Source of the DNA: Carex sylvatica
Lineage: Eukaryota; Streptophyta; Magnoliopsida; Poales; Cyperaceae
Direction: 5' to 3'
Assembly (NCBI GenBank): GCA_964058845.1
Contig: CAXKVR010000796.1
Span: forward strand, 1-19,799
DNA length: 19,799 nucleotides
Shown: piece after piece, positions 1-9,606 of the stretch
Position numbering within the stretch: the first letter of the stretch is position 1
Layout of the letters: the number at the start of each line of letters is the position of its first letter
Notes under the pieces: generated by a model
Databases searched by the model: none
What the model was told of the DNA's origin: nothing
Seen by the model: only the letters and a program-made list of their open reading frames with translations
Made by a program: the position numbers and the translations under genes

Positions 1-384
1 AAATTTTATAAATCTCCAAGGACTTTAGTGCAAATTTACCAATGGTTCGCAATGGAGAGTTCACATTGTGCCACGTATAGTACTGTGCGGGGCGCCGCGT
101 CATTCTCCATTTCGTTTGGGCCACGAAAATGCCAAACAGCTGGCCGCTATTGACCTAGGGCTGACGTTATTTGGGTTGGTTCCTCTCCAATCGTATAGAT
201 AATTTCAGATCTGATGGTTAATACGAAGCTTGATCCTCTTACAGAATAATTAGGCTGCAAATCTTAACCGTTCAATCTAAAATTAGCATCTGTGATTTAC
301 ATGAGATTTTCCAATAAAATCCAGGAAAGTTGGAGAGGAGCCGGATGAAGTTATTGATTTGGGAGTTGGGACGGCACATCTCTC
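1..384. other. Upstream flank / distal promoter of the AdoMetDC gene
   Basis: No convincing ORF or repeat element is visible here. The stretch lies directly upstream of the TATA box of the AdoMetDC gene and so should hold its proximal promoter. It includes a GC-rich patch around 88-100 within otherwise AT-rich DNA. I could not assign any specific transcription-factor site with confidence. An antisense ORF of 76 codons (283-513) overlaps the promoter and leader and looks like chance. Confidence 0.5.
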
Positions 385-390
385 TATAAA
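385..390 (+). promoter_or_regulatory. TATA box of the AdoMetDC gene
   Basis: TATAAA sits in a CTCTCTATAAATTC context, about 180 bases upstream of the first leader-intron donor (571). A plant start site would be expected 25-35 bases downstream, near 412-425, which gives a first exon of about 150 bases. The start site itself is inferred; only the TATA box is seen. Confidence 0.7.
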
Positions 391-414
391 TTCGCCTTCG
401 CAGGTCGCAGCCCA

Positions 415-570
415 AGCATCAAAACTCAATACAAAAATAACTTGCGTTGGCATCGGAAAAGAAAGAGGAATTAATTGAAGGAAGGAAAAGAGAGAATTAT
501 CGCCTCTTCTCATCTATTCGATTTCGTGAGAGATCTTCCTTCTCGCTTCTAAGTTTTTTAAATCAGGATT
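415..570 (+). other. First 5'-leader exon of the AdoMetDC mRNA (start approximate)
   Basis: This is the purine-rich leader between the inferred start site and a consensus donor (GGATT|GTAAGT) at 571. It contains no ATG, so a scanning ribosome would meet the tiny uORF (1155) as its first start codon after splicing. The 5' end is an estimate from the TATA box. Confidence 0.6.
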
Positions 571-1143
571 GTAAGTTCCTGTCTTTTAATAATTTTCAAT
601 TTTATATTCTTCCTCGGTAAATTGTATATGGGGCAGTGAATCGATTGTTCTATTTAAAAATAAGGTTTGAGTCATTCATCGGTTCCCTGCTGCATCGTTG
701 GGGCCGAATTGGGATAATTGGTACGATCTCTAAAATAGGTTTTAGTTTAATGGAATTTAGATTTGAATTTAGTAAATAGATAAATCTGTGTAACATGGTT
801 CAGTGATTGGCTTGAATTAGATGACGATTACTAGAAGATGCAATTATCAATTGTTTCTTCATTAGACGATTAAAAGAGATTTACTTATTGATTGCATGTT
901 TAATATGGAAATAACTAGTACAGATCTAATCAACAATTGTTTATACGCAATTGTTGTAATTCAAATTCTAACCAGGGCTAGCTTTGTTGGTGACAAGAAA
1001 TTGCATTTCTTTTGGAACCAATTATCACACAGCATAGATTAGATGTGTTGTTAAACTTGTTTCAATCCTAGTTCCCTAGCTTCAGAAGTACCAGCCATAA
1101 TATAAAGATCTTGAACTTAGAGAGACATGGTTTTATTTTGCAG
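571..1143 (+). other. Leader intron 1 of the AdoMetDC gene
   Basis: It runs from GTAAGT at 571 to a T-rich acceptor ending TTTATTTTGCAG at 1143, giving 573 bases. It is AT-rich as usual for plant introns. Plant AdoMetDC genes characteristically carry introns in the 5' leader, and the next exon begins only 11 bases before the tiny uORF. The boundaries are read from splice consensus; there is no transcript evidence here. Confidence 0.8.
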
Positions 1144-1154
1144 AATAAGATTTG

Positions 1155-1163
1155 ATGTGTTAA
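1155..1163 (+). CDS. Tiny uORF (Met-Cys-stop) of the AdoMetDC leader
   Basis: The reading is ATG TGT TAA. The last A of its stop codon is the first A of the small uORF ATG (TAATG), a one-base overlap. This is the arrangement conserved across plant AdoMetDC mRNAs. In that family the tiny uORF sets how many ribosomes reach the small uORF: when polyamines are low it is translated and the inhibitory small uORF is bypassed. The position, overlap and two-codon length are seen directly; the function is transferred from studied plant genes. Confidence 0.85.
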   Translation: MC

Positions 1164-1609
1164 TGGAGTCCAAGGGTGGTAAAAAGAAGTCTAGCAGTAG
1201 TAGTTCCTTAGAGTACGAAGCTCCTCTTGGGTACAGCATTGAAGACGTTCGACCTGCTGGTGGCATCAAGAAATTCCAGTCTGCTGCATACTCAAACGTA
1301 AGTGCATCTCAAATTGATCAATTCATTTATGTTGCATTTTTCTTGTTTAGTTTAATTAAGATAAGATTTTCTTCAGTACCTTGACCTAGTTTACGATTAA
1401 TTTTGTAACCTGTCTGATATAGGTTGATTAGAGATGAGTATGATATTGCATTAAATTGTGATACCTATCTGATATAGGATGATTAGAAATAAGTTTGATA
1501 TTTCATGGGAAATAATATCCTACCTGAATTGCTGTGCTTGTTTTGGTTATGTATTTGCTAATGCGTGGAATATTCTTTTATTTTGCAGTGCGCGAAGAAA
1601 CCATCCTGA
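1163..1609 (+). CDS. Small conserved uORF of AdoMetDC (51 codons, spliced 1163-1297 + 1589-1609)
   Basis: The first exon encodes 45 residues: MESKGGKKK, a run of six serines, then the APLGYSIEDVRP and AAYSN blocks. After removal of intron 2 the second exon encodes CAKKPS followed by TGA. Length and sequence match the highly conserved AdoMetDC uORF peptide of plants (about 50-54 residues). That peptide acts in cis on the translating ribosome and represses the downstream enzyme ORF when spermidine or spermine is high. It is read in the frame of an open stretch that starts at 1127, but 1127 lies inside intron 1, so the correct start is 1163. The stop lies 139 bases before the main ATG, and no other ATG lies between. 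Confidence 0.95.
1298..1588 (+). other. Intron 2, splitting the small uORF
   Basis: The donor AAC|GTAAGT is at 1298 and the acceptor TTTTGCAG ends at 1588, giving 291 bases in phase 0 after the Asn codon. Without splicing the uORF would read on into intron sequence and lose the conserved CAKKPS end. Splicing restores it exactly, which is strong support for the boundaries. Confidence 0.92.
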
Positions 1610-1748
1610 GTACCACTTCGTGAAACAAACGTCTAGTTTAGAATTTCAATTTATTTGAGTCTTGAATAATTTCTCTTCTAGCTGATTTCTTCAACAACCA
1701 AAACCTCTCTCAGTTTCTGTCCTCTCTGTCTCTTCTCCTCCATCTGCA

Positions 1749-2912
1749 ATGGCAATCATGACTTTTGATGCCCCGAACCCGCACCCAATATCTGCTATCG
1801 GGTTCGAGGGCTATGAGAAGCGCCTCGAAATAACATTTGCTGAGGCACCTGTCTTTGTGGACCCTACTGGCTTGGGCCTACGTGCTCTTAACCGGGACCA
1901 AATCGACTCCATTCTCGACTTGGCCAAGTGCACTATTGTTTCTCAGCTCTCCAATGAAGATTTTGATTCTTATGTTCTCTCTGAATCAAGCCTTTTCGTG
2001 TACCCTTACAAGTTTGTCATTAAAACTTGCGGCACTACCAAGCTCCTCCTGTCGATTCCAAGAATCCTCAAGCTTGGTGCTGAGCTGAAGCTCCCTGTAC
2101 TGTCTGCCAAGTACTCACGTGGTACTTTCATCTTTCCTGATGCACAGCCCTCTCCGCATCGTAGCTTTTCTGAGGAAGTTACCATTCTAAACTCTTACTT
2201 TGGGGGCCTTAAATCAGGAGGCAATGCCTATGTCTTGGGGAAACCTTCTGACCCCAAGCAGAAATGGCACGTGTACTATGCCACTGACAAGCCCGAGAAA
2301 CAAATGGTTACTCTGGAGATGTGCATGACGGGGCTGGATACTGATAAAGCAGCTGTCTTCTTCAAGACTGCAGCTGATGGGCACGTTTCTACTGCTAAGG
2401 AGATGACTAAGGTTTCTGGCATTGCTGACATAATTCCCGAAATGAATATTTGCGACTTTGAGTTCGACCCGTGTGGGTACTCGATGAATGGCATTTGCGG
2501 CCCTGCTCTCTCGACCATTCATGTGACCCCAGAAGAGGGTTTCAGCTATGCTAGCTACGAAGCAATGGGGTTTGAACCTGGCTGTTTGGCTTACAGTGAA
2601 TTGATTAATCGGGTTCTTGCATGCTTCGGCCCATCTGAGTTTTCTGTGGCCATTACTATTCACGGTGCCATTGGAGAGGCTGAATCCTGGGGGAAGAAAT
2701 TGCATGTTGACGGGTACAATTGCAGTACTTCAGTTGAGCAGCTTCTGCCTGGTGGGGCCATGTTGGTTTACCAGAATTTTACTGTTACTTCTAATGGAAT
2801 GTCGCCAAGGTCTGTGATTGGTTTTATGGACAAAGCTGAGGTGAAGTCTGGCCTGAGATGGGAGGAGGAGATTGAAGAGACAGATGGAGAACTTATTCTG
2901 AGAGGAAGGTGA
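1749..2912 (+). CDS. SAMDC: S-adenosylmethionine decarboxylase proenzyme (EC 4.1.1.50)
   Basis: This pyruvoyl enzyme converts AdoMet to decarboxylated AdoMet, the aminopropyl donor for spermidine and spermine synthesis in the cytosol. The ORF is intronless and 387 residues long, a little longer than the usual 350-370. Family landmarks are present: FEGYEKRLEI (about 19-28, with the two acidic active-site residues), LSESS with the autocatalytic cleavage site Glu79-Ser80 (Ser80 becoming pyruvoyl), the catalytic Cys94 in KTCGTT, Ser245 in GYSMNG and His258, which promote processing, and a PEST-like stretch TPEEGFSYASYEAMGF (about 260-275) linked to rapid turnover. The start has strong context (G at -3, G at +4). 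Relative to most plant homologues there is an N-terminal extension of about 13 residues before the SAIGFEG block, with a second Met at residue 4. Translation should be controlled by the two uORFs upstream. The gene looks intact and functional. Confidence 0.97.
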   Translation: MAIMTFDAPNPHPISAIGFEGYEKRLEITFAEAPVFVDPTGLGLRALNRDQIDSILDLAKCTIVSQLSNEDFDSYVLSESSLFVYPYKFVIKTCGTTKLLLSIPRILKLGAELKLPVLSAKYSRGTFIFPDAQPSPHRSFSEEVTILNSYFGGLKSGGNAYVLGKPSDPKQKWHVYYATDKPEKQMVTLEMCMTGLDTDKAAVFFKTAADGHVSTAKEMTKVSGIADIIPEMNICDFEFDPCGYSMNGICGPALSTIHVTPEEGFSYASYEAMGFEPGCLAYSELINRVLACFGPSEFSVAITIHGAIGEAESWGKKLHVDGYNCSTSVEQLLPGGAMLVYQNFTVTSNGMSPRSVIGFMDKAEVKSGLRWEEEIEETDGELILRGR

Positions 2913-3170
2913 TGGTGTTGAAGGTTAAATCATTTTTATTTTTATTTTTCTGTATTAATCCTTCAATCTACCTATTATGATATGGTGCGTTATAGCAGCC
3001 AGAAGAGAGAATAATTGTATTACACCTTGTGACATTGGTGTATGCTTTGATTGTAAATAAGTGCTCTAGGTGGTTTGCTGCTGTCTGCCACAATGAGCAG
3101 TTCATCTTTCAAATACTGGTGTATTTATTTGTATGTTGAGTACTTGGTTATAATGAAATATGGATTATGC
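2913..3170 (+). other. 3' untranslated region of AdoMetDC (end approximate)
   Basis: After TGA at 2910-2912 there is a U-rich stretch and then several weak plant-type polyadenylation elements, such as AATAAT near 3010, AAATAA near 3055 and ATAATGAAAT near 3150. The exact cleavage site cannot be read from sequence alone. No further coding continuity is seen. Confidence 0.45.
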
Positions 3171-3590
3171 TAATTGCTGCCGTAGTTGACTATTTAAAAC
3201 TTCTTTCTAATTGAAATGGTCTCTTTTGATTGGTGTATATTACAAAAGAGCGATGTGGAAATTTTTCTCGATTGATTGGTTTCTTCCAGTGATGTTGCTT
3301 TCTAAATCCGCCTGCCTTTGAGAGTGCTGCTTTGTTCTGGCATGGAAGTAGAGAATTTATATCTAAGTTTGCTTGCTTTGGTTCTCGTCTTTTACTGTTA
3401 TTTGTGGTACTGAGTAGGAGGAACGCCGCTGCTTTTCACTGTTAAATCACTCGATTATCGTGGGGAAGCGATTTGAACCTGTACCGTCCGTGTAAAGTTC
3501 CTTTGTAGTGCAGCGGTGCGTATTCTTTTCTTTTTCTTTTTCATTGCGTCATAATGGATCTGTTCATGTATAGTGTCGCTTTGGCTCTAG
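3171..3590. other. Intergenic, nothing recognised
   Basis: This is moderately AT-rich unique-looking DNA downstream of AdoMetDC, with no ORF, RNA gene or terminal-repeat structure that I can support. Confidence 0.4.
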
Positions 3591-3726
3591 AAGAAAATAC
3601 AGATATGAACTTATAAAAGACATACCTATGGCGACTATCTGTTTTCTAGTAAAGAAGAAAATACAGATATGAACTTGTAAGAGACATACATTTTTTCCTA
3701 TGGCGACTATCTGTTTTCCAGTAAAG
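3591..3726. repeat. Two-copy tandem duplication (64 + 72 bp)
   Basis: Copy 1 (3591-3654) and copy 2 (3655-3726) both begin AAGAAAATACAGATATGAAC and both contain CTATGGCGACTATCTGTTTT. They differ by a few transitions and by an 8-base T-rich insertion in copy 2 before CCTATGG. High identity points to a recent local duplication. No coding role is apparent. Confidence 0.9.
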
Positions 3727-3862
3727 AGAACAAAATTTTTTCTTTCAGTTTGTTAGTTTATTTTCCGGGGTAATATATAAAATTTTCAGAAAATTGAGGT
3801 GGAATTTTACTTGGGTTATGTATATCTAAATCGTTGTATGAACATGAAAGAAAAATTATTAT

Positions 3863-4291
3863 TTAGATACTGCCCTTTTGAATATTATCGTGAGGCGTAC
3901 ATTCATCTGTTTCCAAACCAACAGATGAATTGATTGGACCAGACGACTCAGAGAAAAGGACTTGACCTGGTAAGTAAAGCACTATTGAAGGAGGTAAAAT
4001 TACAATGAAAAAAAAAATAATAATAATAAGACAGCAAGTTGGATTTACCCATTCATAAAATACAGTATGCTGGCCGGGTAAGAACAAACAAGTGATTGAG
4101 ACCCTCCATTTGGAAGCGTGGATCGAAGTGTTCAATTGCAGCATCACCTGCTTGCAGATATGCACTACAGTCGTAAACCGACTATAATAGCAGCAAATGC
4201 ATGGTGGACAATTATACCAGTAAATAGATCCAAGGGCCGTCAAAATCATGTCCGGTATAGTTGTATCAGCAAATGCATAGCATAAAAACAT
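3863..4291 (-). pseudogene. Possible coding remnant of an unidentified gene (minus strand)
   Basis: An open frame of 142 codons runs here on the minus strand. Its last third, after a splice-acceptor-like CTTTACTTACCAG near 3967, encodes an acidic polar tail (GQVLFSESSGPINSSVGLET and on to KGSI-stop) that looks more like a real terminal exon than random sequence. Upstream segments contain TTIPDMILTALGSIYW and, in another frame, AGDAAIEHFDPRFQ, each near possible splice signals. This would fit either an intron-containing gene end or a decayed gene fragment. I do not recognise the family, the Met at the start is unlikely to be real, and chance remains possible. Confidence 0.25.
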
Positions 4292-4325
4292 GAGACATTA
4301 TTGAACATTCTAACCCTGCTAATAT

Positions 4326-4460
4326 AAGGTTCTACATAGCGATTATAGCACTATAACACAATTATAACTAACTATTTAGAATTATTATAAAATGAAAGCG
4401 ATTAATAGCTTTATAGCTTTTAAGGTCCAAAAAACGCTATAGCTAACTATTCAAAACCTT
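4326..4460. repeat. Weak MITE-like piece with ATAGC/GCTAT motifs
   Basis: The segment begins AAGGTTCTACATAGCG and ends CTATAGCTAACTATTCAAAACCTT, so its ends are partly inverse-complementary (AAGGTT...AACCTT, ATAG...CTAT). Inside, a near-copy of the right end appears (TATAACTAACTATTTAGAA). No target-site duplication could be found. It may be a degraded short inverted-repeat element. Confidence 0.3.
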
Positions 4461-7400
4461 CATATTTAAGATACATTAATCAGTGTCGTCCTGTTCTCTT
4501 GTTACATGTATTTTATCAACCGACACAAAACTGTTGCTCCAATGCAGTGTATTTTTCTGTTTTTTCCCCTTCAAATAGTAATGCAATATAGTATCAAACA
4601 TAGAAGTAGTAATGAAACGTAATATCAAACAACAGTGCCTCTTTAATGGAAACATTGCTCAAGCAATAGGTCTTAAACAGCCATCAATAGAACCGCATTT
4701 CACGCTTGGATGTTTTGTACTTTCTTTTTCTAATGTTCTTTTAAATTGATTTTGTCACTAGTCATAACCAATAACCAATGCTGACTACTCTTAGCCTTCA
4801 TTTTTTTTAAAGTCAAAATCGTAGATGATTTTATTAATTTAAAGAGTTATAACGTAAGATTAGATAAAAAAATGTCTTAGAAAGTACTCAGCTGTAAATA
4901 AACTAAAAACACAATGGTATGTTCATCTTGTGAAAAAATAAATAAATTAGTCATCCTTGCTTAATGAAAATGACAAAAGTCTAGTAATAGTTTACTCGGC
5001 TTACGGTCACCACTCTTGCTGTACAGTGCGGGTGCAATTTGGTAACCTATTTTTATGTAGTTATCACCGTTCTTTTGCGAACTCTCCTAACCACTATGAC
5101 AATGCAAAATGACGGTAAGAAGTAGCCTATTTAAGGTAGAAAGCCCATTGAACAGAGGCTGAATTTTTTCGACTAGGTGCGATTGTACATGCTAGTCTCT
5201 GAATACCTCCTGATCCATTTTGGGAACCAAGATCTTACTTTCTCGAACTCGAATCGTTTTCTTGAGATGGGACGAGTCCCAACCCACCACCTTTACATAC
5301 GACCTGCTCTCCTCGGAAATAGAGCGTATCATATCAAATTCGGTACGCAATGTCTGGTCAAAATTATTTGATCTACATTAAGATTTATACGCATTTGATC
5401 TATAAGTATTTTGAAATTGTTTGCGCAAATTTTGATGCCGATAATTCGGTCCAATGCCCAGAAGCCGAGAAGGCTAGAAGGCCAGAACGAGGATAACTAA
5501 AAAATGTTAAGTCTGTAAAGAAAAATTGGAAAAGTTATCTCTCATTCGATCACTTTTCCAACAAAAGGTTCAAGAAATTCCCCTACGAAACAAAAGTGAT
5601 GCTTTTCCAACTTTCGCTGATTTCTGATCTTAATATCTGTTCCTACTGTTATAGGAGTGTTGTAATGTTAATTACCAGACACATCATAGATACATAACAT
5701 CAATATGGTGATTTTTTTCAATGCAGAAAATTTTGAAATTAAGATATCATTACATAAAAGAATGTGACAATTAGAAGAGTATTGAAATAATGTTATTCAA
5801 ATACTACTATATAAAAGTTGTACGATGAGAAATTGAAATAGTGGAATAGTTTGATAAAAAAAAAAATAACACCAACAATAGTACATTTTTTATATTCTTC
5901 TCCACTACTTTGTTATTATCATCTTTCTTTGAAAGATCTTAGAAATTGCTGTCCTTGAGCGACCAAATAATGTAATGTGTGTGAACATTCACACTGCAAT
6001 ATGTGTTGCCCGGTGAATAGTGCTATCAAATTGGGCAAATCCTGTGATGTAGCCGGCTCTTCTCGGGTCGTGGTTGCACTCAAAGCTCAACATCATCATC
6101 CTCTGAGACAGCATGATCAACATTGGCCAGAAGACCGGCATCTGGTAGTATACAGTCTAGCTCGTGTGCACAGTCGACACAACGCCTTCATCCCACACTT
6201 GCTTACATGCTCAACTTGTTGGTGTCTAATACCCTGAAATTAGAGTTCAAATAATTAAAGCCTACCAGACAACGCAATCTCGAATTAAAACAACAGATTG
6301 TTCAATTTAACCTTTTCATGACCTCTGGATACATAGTTGTTACAACCGTTGACACTTAATCAAACATGTCCGGTCATATATAGGGTCGTGTCTCAGCGAT
6401 CAACTGACGGGGCTAATGGTGATGAGTACATTTTAACACACTGTGTAAAGAGTGAGCGATTCTATCAAAATGAGGAACTCTGTCTAATGATGAGAGCAAC
6501 ACTATACAGAGGTATGATATAACATAATCCAAATTGTTGCATAAATCACTGTGAATTGTACCAGAACACGACCCAAAAGTTGTGCGAAATACGCATCATA
6601 AGGCGCGTACCAGAGTTTCGAACTAGTTCCAATAATATGTCAACAAAGTATGATATTATTCAAAAGAAGATTTCGAAAGTTTGAAAATCAAAGTGACCTT
6701 TTAATTATCTGATAAGAACCTTTCCTTTATCAGCATAGTGCATTACAACTCGAATACCATAATGGGATTAAGCTACCAACGCTTTGACGTATGCTTGTGT
6801 ACCGTATCTTTATCATATCCATCCGAACCCACGTGTCAGTGATTTTAGAAGCATAAATTTTGTGCCCTCATGTGAGCAGGTGATCCGATTCCGCAATAGG
6901 AACCCAAAATTTTATCGGTTAAATAATTTTTACCGTCGATTTTCACTTTGAAAGGTGCATGTTTAATAAATTCAAATTTTAGAGGAGCAAGACTGCAAGA
7001 TTATTAATGAACAAATTTGAAAACTGTTAGATAATCCTATTATCTGTTGAGAAAACAAATTTTACCAGGCAACTCGGCACGCAACCAGTGTTATACAGTT
7101 CATACCAGAACCTGGTCCCCTGCTCTTATTTCTTTCTTTCTTTCCTCTCTTTTTTGATTCTCTTTCAACTTTTAAATCCGTATTGATGCCATCATTTCCT
7201 CACCTCAAATATCCGAACCAGAATCAGATGCGTATCATGCTGTGGACCTGTGGTCATAGCCACCTTTATTCTATTATTGACTAACCCAACAAGCTAATAA
7301 CATACAAAGTACCAATCTTAAAGCCACATTTTTTAACGGGAATTTAAGAAATCAGAGAAAAAATAAACATCTAGAAGCAAACACAACAATATCTCAATTT

Positions 7401-7860
7401 TTGGAGATTACCGATTTGCCATTGTAAACAATGTTTTATTTCAAACAATACATTTTAATGTCGCACTATCCAAATTTTAATCCCATAGGAAATGAAGAAC
7501 CACAAATCATATTTCTAAGAATAGGAAAAGAGATCCTTTCTCGCTTGAATTCTTGGTCTGGTTCGCAAAAATAACATGATTTATGCGATATACATTTCTT
7601 TCAAAACAAAACCAAGAGAGCCAAGACAACAGATAACAGACAAACAATAAAAAACAAACAAATAAAAAATTTAGAAAAGCTAACAAACCATCCAACCTAC
7701 AAGTCTACAAGACTACAACCAAGCAAAGCAAAGAGGATGTTGGAAAAGAGAGAAGGCATAGAAAAAAAAAAATCTATGCTGTAACCACCACCTCATGGCT
7801 TAGCACTGCAGATTTGGAAGCTTATGCATACAATATAAAAGGGAACAAAAGTATAGAGAC
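4461..7860. other. Long intergenic stretch, no gene established
   Basis: This is AT-rich DNA without an ORF above 90 codons that resembles a known family. Around 5980-6237 the composition is more coding-like on both strands. On the minus strand an acceptor-like AATTTCAG just above 6237 is followed by a frame reading LDCILPDAGLLANVDHAVSE, but it is interrupted by stops upstream and cannot be assigned. A TATATATAG-like motif near 6379 has no gene after it. No RNA gene or terminal-repeat element was recognised. Confidence 0.35.
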
Positions 7861-8580
7861 AAATTTTTTTTTTTTCATTTTTTGAGCTTTTTTTTTCTTA
7901 GGAAAAACAGAATATTGAATTTGAAAGTTGAAAGCCAGAAACTAAAAAATAAATTGACAAACATATATATAAAAAAAATGATTGAGCCTATTACGCCAAT
8001 ATCGCACTACTACATTCCACAAGATAACACGAATCTCAAGACAAGAGGGCCCACCTATTTTTCTCTCCTTCTTCTTCTTCTTCTTCCTCTTCTTCCAAAG
8101 CCATTTCAGTGATCTCTCAAGAAAAGAGAGAGAGAGAGAGATGCAAATGGTAACTAAAGTTACCTCTTTTAACTCTGCTCTTCTCTCCCTCTTTTGGAAG
8201 CGATCCTTTCCTTCTCGTGTGGGCTTCTATAGACTTTTCCTTGCCTTTAGCTTGGTATCGGACTCGGATCCATAAAGGGTTGCATTTTTATGGGTTTGTG
8301 ATTTGCAACTGCTTTCTTCTCTCCCATTTCAGTTGCCAAGCTTCTCACCATCTCCTGGTTTTGCAAAGAACAATAATAAAACAGAGGCTTCAATAAAGAA
8401 AGAAACAAACAAACAATCTTTTCACCTCTCTCTCTCCTTTACTCTTTCCAACCCCCTCCTAACCTAAATTAAATGCAACTGCACTCAGCTGGTACAGTGA
8501 ACTCGCTATCGGTACCTGTGGAGAAGTAACCTCTCCTTTTCTCCTCTCTCTTTATTTATTTCTTTCTAGTATCTCTTTTG
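7861..8580. repeat. Low-complexity pyrimidine/purine tracts including (CTT)n and (GA)n microsatellites
   Basis: Poly-T runs lie near 7865-7900, an interrupted CTT repeat at about 8064-8098, a GA repeat (about 8 units) near 8126-8143, and further CT-rich tracts at 8315-8330, 8425-8460 and 8530-8570. Mixed GA/CT tracts of this kind are common in plant promoters and 5' leaders, so a transcribed gene edge on either strand is conceivable. The ORFs that cross it (7882-8112, 7982-8275) are low-complexity and unconvincing. Confidence 0.6.
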
Positions 8581-9597
8581 TCCAATCCGCACGAATTTGG
8601 TCTCCGACCTGAAATAGCTACTAAGATCTGCATCCAACAGTACTTTATGGCAATAATGACTAAAATACCCTCCGACACCCAAGGATAGAGCCAGTCAGCC
8701 AGTGCTGAGCTCCGAGGAATTTAAAAGACAGGACCAGGGGTATAATCGGGTTTTCAGTTTTCTTTATCGAAAAACGTACCCCCCGGATTTTACGTATCAA
8801 TAGTGGGAACTCGGCCCATTTCCAAGAAATTTTTTACCTAAAGCATCTCCAGTTATGTAACTGGAGAGGCTATACTGCGGTTTATTTATTTTTCTAAAGC
8901 AGTTACGAACATCAACCGAACAATAACTAGGCAAATAGAAACTGGAGAGAATCGTTTCTGAACGACGTTACAGACAGTAATGGTCGTATTTACACAGAAT
9001 TTTTGGTGGGCCCCACTTGTCATCTCCCATCAATGATTCCTCGATTAACCTACAGGGCTACAGAGTACCGAATTACTGTGGCGCCAACAGTGTAACAAAC
9101 CGTACATCCAATCACTTGACACATGAGAAATAGAGACTTTCAAAATATTTAGGAGCCTAAAAAGTAGGATTGACCAATCTAAATAGCATACTAGCTATTT
9201 CTGAAAGTGACGAGGGTTAAATTCATTTCAATTTAAAAAAAAAAAGAAATTTGTTGACAGAACAAAGCAATTACAAGTAATTTGTATTGTATTATTTATA
9301 ATGAATGCATGAAATATATGTATGCTAAGTATACATTTAAACTCTCCTATGAAATTTTGTTTCTTAAAAATTAATATTAATAATTGTCATTTGTGGCCAC
9401 GGTGGCAGCAAAATTAATTAGCACCAGCACTTTTTTTTGGGAAAGAGCGCTTTGGCAAACCGAGCACCGAGTTTGGAAACAAATCAAAAGGAGGGCTGGG
9501 ATTAATTACAGAAGGATTTATTATTATTAATTGTTGCGAAAATAAAGGAGCTGTGTTGCCATGTGCCTAGCCTGGCGAGCAACAGACTCGACCACCA
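8581..9597. other. Intergenic stretch with a short hairpin
   Basis: No gene is recognised. The only clear structure is the inverted repeat at 8842-8871. A GTGGGCCCCAC-like GC patch sits near 9007. The remainder is AT-rich with poly-A near 9234-9244. Confidence 0.4.
8842..8871. repeat. Hairpin-forming inverted repeat (14-bp arms, 2-bp spacer)
   Basis: The left arm AGCATCTCCAGTTA and right arm TAACTGGAGAGGCT pair at 13 of 14 positions around a TG spacer. The inner 9 bp on each side are perfect. GCATCTCCA-type ends recur in plant MITEs, so this could be a relic junction of two such ends, but no target duplication supports it. Confidence 0.6.
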
Positions 9598-9606
9598 AAA
9601 CACCCC

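Noticed and set aside
283..513. 76-codon minus-strand ORF over the promoter
   Set aside because: It overlaps the TATA box and leader exon and has no recognisable protein features.
1127..1384. 85-codon ORF starting at 1127
   Set aside because: Its first 12 codons include the end of intron 1 and its tail reads into intron 2. The real product is the spliced 51-codon uORF from 1163.
1610..1748. Possible third leader intron (GTACCA...CTTCTAG)
   Set aside because: The donor is weak and the intron would be only about 70 bases; the region needs no splicing to connect uORF and main ORF.
2214..2705. 163-codon antisense ORF within AdoMetDC
   Set aside because: It is a shadow of the AdoMetDC coding frame on the opposite strand, with no family resemblance. 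The same applies to 2276-2518 (-), 1837-2088 (+) and 2617-2817 (+).
5177..5371. 64-codon ORF
   Set aside because: No recognisable motif, atypical composition and no supporting splice or promoter context.
6337..6522. 61-codon ORF with an upstream-like TATATATAG motif
   Set aside because: The TATA-like motif at 6379 lies inside the ORF rather than before it, and the peptide resembles nothing known to me.
7982..8275. 97-codon ORF across the CTT/GA microsatellite
   Set aside because: The leucine/phenylalanine runs are produced by the microsatellite.
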